Below are positions 6,101 through 8,895 of a stretch of DNA of 8,895 bases, piece after piece. The notes beneath the pieces were generated by a model. It was not told where the DNA came from, ran no database searches, and was given only the letters and a program-made list of their open reading frames with translations. Source of the stretch: JBMYXZ01 sp049608925 (GTDB lineage: Bacteria > Pseudomonadota > Alphaproteobacteria > JAGOMX01); NCBI GenBank assembly GCA_049608925.1, contig JBMYXZ010000058.1, positions 1 to 8,895 of the forward strand. The letters run 5' to 3'. How positions within the stretch are numbered: the stretch's first letter is position 1; each line of letters opens with the position of its first letter. The position numbers were made by a program, and so were the translations under genes.

Positions 6101-6619
6101 ATGAATATTTGCGTACTCGGTGTATCAGCCTCTGGCAAATCAACACTGGCAAAACACCTGGCTGATATTCTTGGGCTTACTCATATCGAGCTAGACTCCC
6201 TACATTTCCTTCCTGGTTGGATCGAACGACCTGATGAAGATATGAAAAAAGATGTGCTTGAGCTCACAGAACGTGGCAATTGGGTTGTGTGTGGAAATTA
6301 CGCTTTTCTTCGTGAATACCATCTAGATAATGCCGATAAAATTATATGGCTGAATTATCCATTCTATAAGGTATTTTGGCGCTGTATATGCAGGACTCTT
6401 CGTCGCATAATCAACAAAGAGCCCTGCTGTAACGGCAATATTGAAACTATTCGTATGCAGTTCTTCTCGAAGTATTCGATATTTTGGTGGGTTATCCGAA
6501 CTTTTTGGCGCCGACGCAAAACGTACACCCAGCTATCTCAAGACCCCCGTTACAGGGAAAAGTTCATGATTATCCATAATGAAGAAGAATTACAGAACCT
6601 GTTAAAAAACCTACCCTAA
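6101..6619 (+). CDS. P-loop nucleotide kinase-like protein (topology modulation/FlaR-like AAA family)
   Basis: A 172-residue protein resembling small adenylate-kinase-fold ATPases often annotated as DNA topology modulation or AAA family proteins. Walker A is GVSASGKST (7-15), followed by the family-typical D-S-L-H-F-L-P-G-W (32-40), the WVVCGNY strand (61-67) and the second strand IIWLNYP (81-87). An arginine-rich region (about 133-140, RTFWRRRK) could be the LID that closes on phosphates. The middle (88-140) is rich in W, F, C and R, more than usual. The substrate is unknown. The Shine-Dalgarno is AGGA, 6 nt before the ATG, and the gene is 10 bp after the ABC ATPase, so probably the last gene of that operon. 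Its TAA stop overlaps the stop of the convergent prohead protease; I see no good terminator between them. Confidence 0.75.
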   Translation: MNICVLGVSASGKSTLAKHLADILGLTHIELDSLHFLPGWIERPDEDMKKDVLELTERGNWVVCGNYAFLREYHLDNADKIIWLNYPFYKVFWRCICRTLRRIINKEPCCNGNIETIRMQFFSKYSIFWWVIRTFWRRRKTYTQLSQDPRYREKFMIIHNEEELQNLLKNLP

Positions 6620-7095
6620 AGCTCCTTCACACTGGTTACCAGTGCTTGTTGGTTTGCAGGGAATGTCACAACAGACACTTCAACCAAGTCCAGCTTGGTT
6701 AACATTCTGACTCCCGGAGACGTGCTTTTTTGCGCTTCAAGCACACGCACACCGATTGACAGCCCATCAAGAGCCCCTTGAGACAATAGGGCCAGAGCTT
6801 CCCTGCCCCGTTGAGTTTGCAGATTCAACCGACCTTCCGCATAAAGGCCGCGGCTGTCTTCATCGATAAAGTCCCAAACACCGATTGGTTCTTGATGATT
6901 ATGCTGCCACAGCATCTTTGGATAGGCTCCCTTAGCCTCCCATGAACGCAGACTGGCATGGAAAGCCCCTGGCGTTACCTGATCTTTATGCTGATCCAGC
7001 ACGTGAAAGACGCTGGCGTAGCCTGCAATAATGCCTTTTTGGTCATTGCATTCAATGTCGAATGGAACTGATATACGATTTATGGATTCTGACAT
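6616..7095 (-). CDS. HK97-family prohead protease, GTA-type (Peptidase S78)
   Basis: A 159-residue protease that in phages and gene transfer agents cleaves scaffold and capsid delta domains during head maturation. Conserved features are GYASVFHVLD (25-34), VTPGAF (40-45), WQHN with catalytic His65, EPIGVW (69-74), REALALL (98-104) and the nucleophile Ser113 in GLSIGVR. The C-terminal LDLVEVSVVTFPANQQA is classic for this family. Length is that of a compact GTA protease (RcGTA gene 4 type), shorter than phage HK97 gp4. The start at 7095 has a perfect AAGGAG (7108-7103) at 7-nt spacing, placed inside the end of the portal gene; the two genes overlap by 16 bp. The capsid gene normally next in the GTA order is absent. 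Confidence 0.9.
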   Translation of the reverse strand: MSESINRISVPFDIECNDQKGIIAGYASVFHVLDQHKDQVTPGAFHASLRSWEAKGAYPKMLWQHNHQEPIGVWDFIDEDSRGLYAEGRLNLQTQRGREALALLSQGALDGLSIGVRVLEAQKSTSPGVRMLTKLDLVEVSVVTFPANQQALVTSVKEL

Positions 7096-8279
7096 AGTGT
7101 ATCTCCTTCAGCCAGTGGTTCATATCCAAGCGCTTGACGCTTTTCATTCAGGGTTAAAAATCCCGCTTCAGAAATACGCTTCCAATGCTTCTCGCGCCTA
7201 TCTGCCAGGGCTGGTATGGCCTCTAGATCGAATTTCAGGCGTAGACCTTCTCCAAATCGAGGCACCAACCAATGGTTAAACTCATCACACAGATGATCAA
7301 GCAACGGTACAACCGTGTCTTCCCACAGATGAAAGCGTGCTTCGCGATAGTTGGCAAATGTTGCATCCCCTGGCACGCCAATCAGCATCGTTGGCACGCC
7401 ATATGCTTGAGCAATTTCACGCGCAGACAGCTTTTTGCCATCAATGAAATCAAGATCTTTCGGCGACAGACCCATTTCTTGCCATTCGAACTCGCCTTCA
7501 AGGATCATCATTTTCCCAGCATTGGTCATCCCTTCATAAGATTCCCTAATACTGTCTCGCAAGCTTTGGCGATGGGCATCATTCAACACACCCGTTGACC
7601 CTGAAGACTTGATCTTCAACGCCCCTGTCGGCCTACCACCATTTTGCAACAAGGCAAGGTTATGTCCGGAAACAGCATTATGCTGATCAATGGCTTGGGC
7701 GCAGGCCTCAATGGGGCTCATGCCGTACCAATCATCCAGAGGATTAAACGTTTTCAAATGCAGAATGTTTGAAGCACCGGTTAAATGATCGACAATAATG
7801 CGTTGAGACCTCTCACCAACGCTGTATTCATATGCTTTTGGCACGCCCGCAGATCCTGGGATCACCTTCATCCTATCAGGACGCAAAGCATACAGCTCGC
7901 ACGGTTGGTTGGCGCTGTCATTCACCAGCTCGATATAGCTATTACCTGCCAACAGCTTGTATCCCAGAATTGCCTCAATCAAGGCCGCTCCTCCCTGGCG
8001 AGGGTTGGGTGTGTGCAGCAGATCAAGCAGAGGATGATTTACCATCTCTTTGTTCTTACGGTACAACTTCCACGGCACACTGGCGGCACTGCGGGTAATT
8101 AAGTTGACGCAGCGGTATACGATTACGTTCTTTTTGTATCCTTCTTCGGCTAAGGCATCATACCGGCGAGGTGTCCACACTGGCTTGCCAACCTTATCTA
8201 AAGCTATAATGGGGGCTACGCGACTGGACTTTGTCGTCCACATATGTCTTAAAGCATTAAAATATCGATGCATTGTCAT
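7080..8279 (-). CDS. HK97-family phage portal protein, GTA-type
   Basis: A 399-residue protein that would form the dodecameric portal ring at the head vertex through which DNA is packaged. The N-terminal PVWTPRRYDALAEEGYKKN (33-51), YRCV (55-58), AASVPW (65-70), HPLLDLL (82-88) and PNPRQGG (91-97) are hallmarks of alphaproteobacterial GTA portals (RcGTA gene 3 type), as is the C-terminal LNEKRQALGYEPLAEGD. No internal stop or gap suggests decay. Two ATGs are possible: 8279 (only 3 nt after GGAG, though an earlier AGGA lies at 8 nt) or 8273 (9 nt after GGAG); I give the longer. It ends inside the protease gene by 16 bp and no g3.5-type gene lies between. The terminase gene that would precede it is absent; a divergent PBP gene stands there instead. 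Confidence 0.93.
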   Translation of the reverse strand: MTMHRYFNALRHMWTTKSSRVAPIIALDKVGKPVWTPRRYDALAEEGYKKNVIVYRCVNLITRSAASVPWKLYRKNKEMVNHPLLDLLHTPNPRQGGAALIEAILGYKLLAGNSYIELVNDSANQPCELYALRPDRMKVIPGSAGVPKAYEYSVGERSQRIIVDHLTGASNILHLKTFNPLDDWYGMSPIEACAQAIDQHNAVSGHNLALLQNGGRPTGALKIKSSGSTGVLNDAHRQSLRDSIRESYEGMTNAGKMMILEGEFEWQEMGLSPKDLDFIDGKKLSAREIAQAYGVPTMLIGVPGDATFANYREARFHLWEDTVVPLLDHLCDEFNHWLVPRFGEGLRLKFDLEAIPALADRREKHWKRISEAGFLTLNEKRQALGYEPLAEGDTLCQNP

Positions 8280-8362
8280 TTGCTCCTTCCTGTAAATTCA
8301 GGCTGATAATAATGACCTGGCAAAAATGTGATAAATTTTTCTGTCAGCTGCGGGCTTTTTTG

Positions 8363-8377
8363 CTATCTTAACGATAG
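8363..8377. promoter_or_regulatory. Inverted repeat in the divergent portal/PBP gap
   Basis: CTATC (8363-8367) and GATAG (8373-8377) form a perfect 5-bp inverted repeat with a 5-nt TTAAC centre, 22 bp upstream of the PBP start. It lies in the only 120-bp gap between the divergent portal and PBP genes, so it could be an operator. It is short enough to be chance. No convincing -35/-10 pair was found for either gene. Confidence 0.2.
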
Positions 8378-8399
8378 TTTGATCAAGTTTGTGAAGTAC

Positions 8400-8895
8400 A
8401 TGCCCAGCAAGAAGACCCCTGCTAAAAAGCCTACCAGAACGAATAAAAAGCGTCGCACCACGACCAAAAAGCGTAAATCATCCAGCAAAAGCTTAGCCAG
8501 CTGGATCTGGGGATTTAAGTGGGCCACCATTATTGCCATATGGGGATCGGCCTTTATGGCCGTGGCAATATTCTTCTTTGCCTATGACTTACCTGATGCG
8601 CGCAAACTTCTTGAGACCACGCGCCGGCCGGGCATCAGCATCGTTGCGCGTGACGGATCCATGATTGCCACCCATGGGGAAGTTTATGGCGCCACAACCA
8701 AGGTAGAAGACCTTCCCCCCCACGTATCCGAAGCAATTCTGGCCATCGAGGACAGACGCTTTTATCACCACTTTGGCATCGATGTGATAGGCATTATGCG
8801 CGCTATCTACCTGAACTTCCAAGCAGGCCGTGTCGTCCAAGGCGGCAGCACGCTTACCCAGCAGCTATCAAAACGCTTTTTCCTCTCGGAAAATA
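8400..8895 (+). CDS. Class A penicillin-binding protein (PBP1A-type), N-terminal part
   Basis: An open frame of 165 codons runs off the right edge, so only the start is seen. The protein is a bifunctional peptidoglycan glycosyltransferase/transpeptidase, anchored in the inner membrane with its catalytic domains in the periplasm. Residues 1-31 are an unusually basic cytoplasmic tail (14 Lys/Arg), followed by one transmembrane segment (about 41-62). The glycosyltransferase family 51 domain begins near 78 and shows motif 1 EDRRFYHHFGID with catalytic Glu117, and motif 2 QGGSTLTQQ (147-155). The transpeptidase domain lies beyond the window. The ATG start has only a weak GTGAAG Shine-Dalgarno; an in-frame GTG three codons upstream is an alternative. 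It is divergent from the portal gene. Confidence 0.92.
   Translation, partial: MPSKKTPAKKPTRTNKKRRTTTKKRKSSSKSLASWIWGFKWATIIAIWGSAFMAVAIFFFAYDLPDARKLLETTRRPGISIVARDGSMIATHGEVYGATTKVEDLPPHVSEAILAIEDRRFYHHFGIDVIGIMRAIYLNFQAGRVVQGGSTLTQQLSKRFFLSEN

Noticed and set aside
6630..6644. CACTGG-TTA-CCAGTG hairpin as a terminator of the ABC/kinase operon
   Set aside because: The stem is only 6 bp, the loop 3 nt and the following CTTGTTGG is not a T tract; it lies inside the prohead protease coding region.
7272..8295. Plus-strand open frames opposite the portal gene
   Set aside because: They are antisense shadows of a well-supported portal coding sequence.
8289..8319. CCTG/CAGG/CCTG segments next to the portal Shine-Dalgarno that could form alternative hairpins
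   Set aside because: The stems are only 4 bp, too short to claim a switch.
8355..8361. GC-rich stretch followed by a T run (GCGGGCTTTTTTGC) that looks like a terminator end
   Set aside because: There is no complementary GCCCGC arm before it and no upstream plus-strand gene to terminate.
8589..8840. Minus-strand 83-codon open frame at the right edge
   Set aside because: It is antisense to the PBP glycosyltransferase domain, whose motifs EDRRFY and QGGSTLTQQ are unmistakable.
1..8895. CRISPR array, rRNA, integrase, transposase or toxin-antitoxin genes
   Set aside because: No regularly spaced repeats and no open frame with motifs of these families were seen on either strand.

Overview
The window reads as a chromosomal segment of an alphaproteobacterium, perhaps a Holosporales- or Rickettsiales-like lineage. 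The main reasons are a portal/prohead-protease pair that closely resembles the alphaproteobacterial gene transfer agent (GTA), a tRNA-Leu placed directly before tig, moderate G+C content with AT-rich gaps, and a GC-rich palindromic repeat of a type common in that class. The lineage call below class level is inference.

Layout. Positions 1-281 hold no convincing gene, only a GC-rich hairpin repeat and a second imperfect inverted repeat. A 70-codon single-pass membrane ORF (282-494, +) runs into the terminator of the convergent trigger factor gene tig (530-1870, -). A CCA-encoding tRNA-Leu(UAG) (1895-1979, -) lies 24 bp upstream of tig, and the two probably share a promoter near 2011-2040. Next come two related periplasmic substrate-binding proteins (PF04392, TrpX-like), transcribed divergently from an AT-rich 340-bp gap. 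The left one (2044-3027, -) stands alone. The right one (3369-4358, +) heads a tight operon with a LivH-like permease (4355-5281), an ABC ATPase (5278-6090) and a small P-loop nucleotide kinase-like protein (6101-6619). Convergent with that operon is a two-gene block for a HK97-type portal protein (7080-8279, -) and prohead protease (6616-7095, -). At the right edge a class A penicillin-binding protein starts (8400-8895, +) and runs off the window.

How the genes work together. The SBP-permease-ATPase set is a complete ABC importer of the TrpXYZ-like type. Aromatic amino acids are the best guess for the ligand, but this rests on family knowledge only. The second SBP could feed the same permease. 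The most interesting signal is upstream of the operon. A 39-codon ORF with a strong Shine-Dalgarno overlaps the GTG start of the SBP, is rich in Phe/Trp/Tyr codons, and contains an 8-nt stretch (over Phe9-Phe10) perfectly complementary to the SBP Shine-Dalgarno. This arrangement would fit a translational leader-peptide switch responding to aromatic amino acids, but it is a hypothesis from sequence alone. The portal/protease pair lacks terminase, capsid and other head genes around it, so it looks like a dispersed GTA fragment rather than a prophage.
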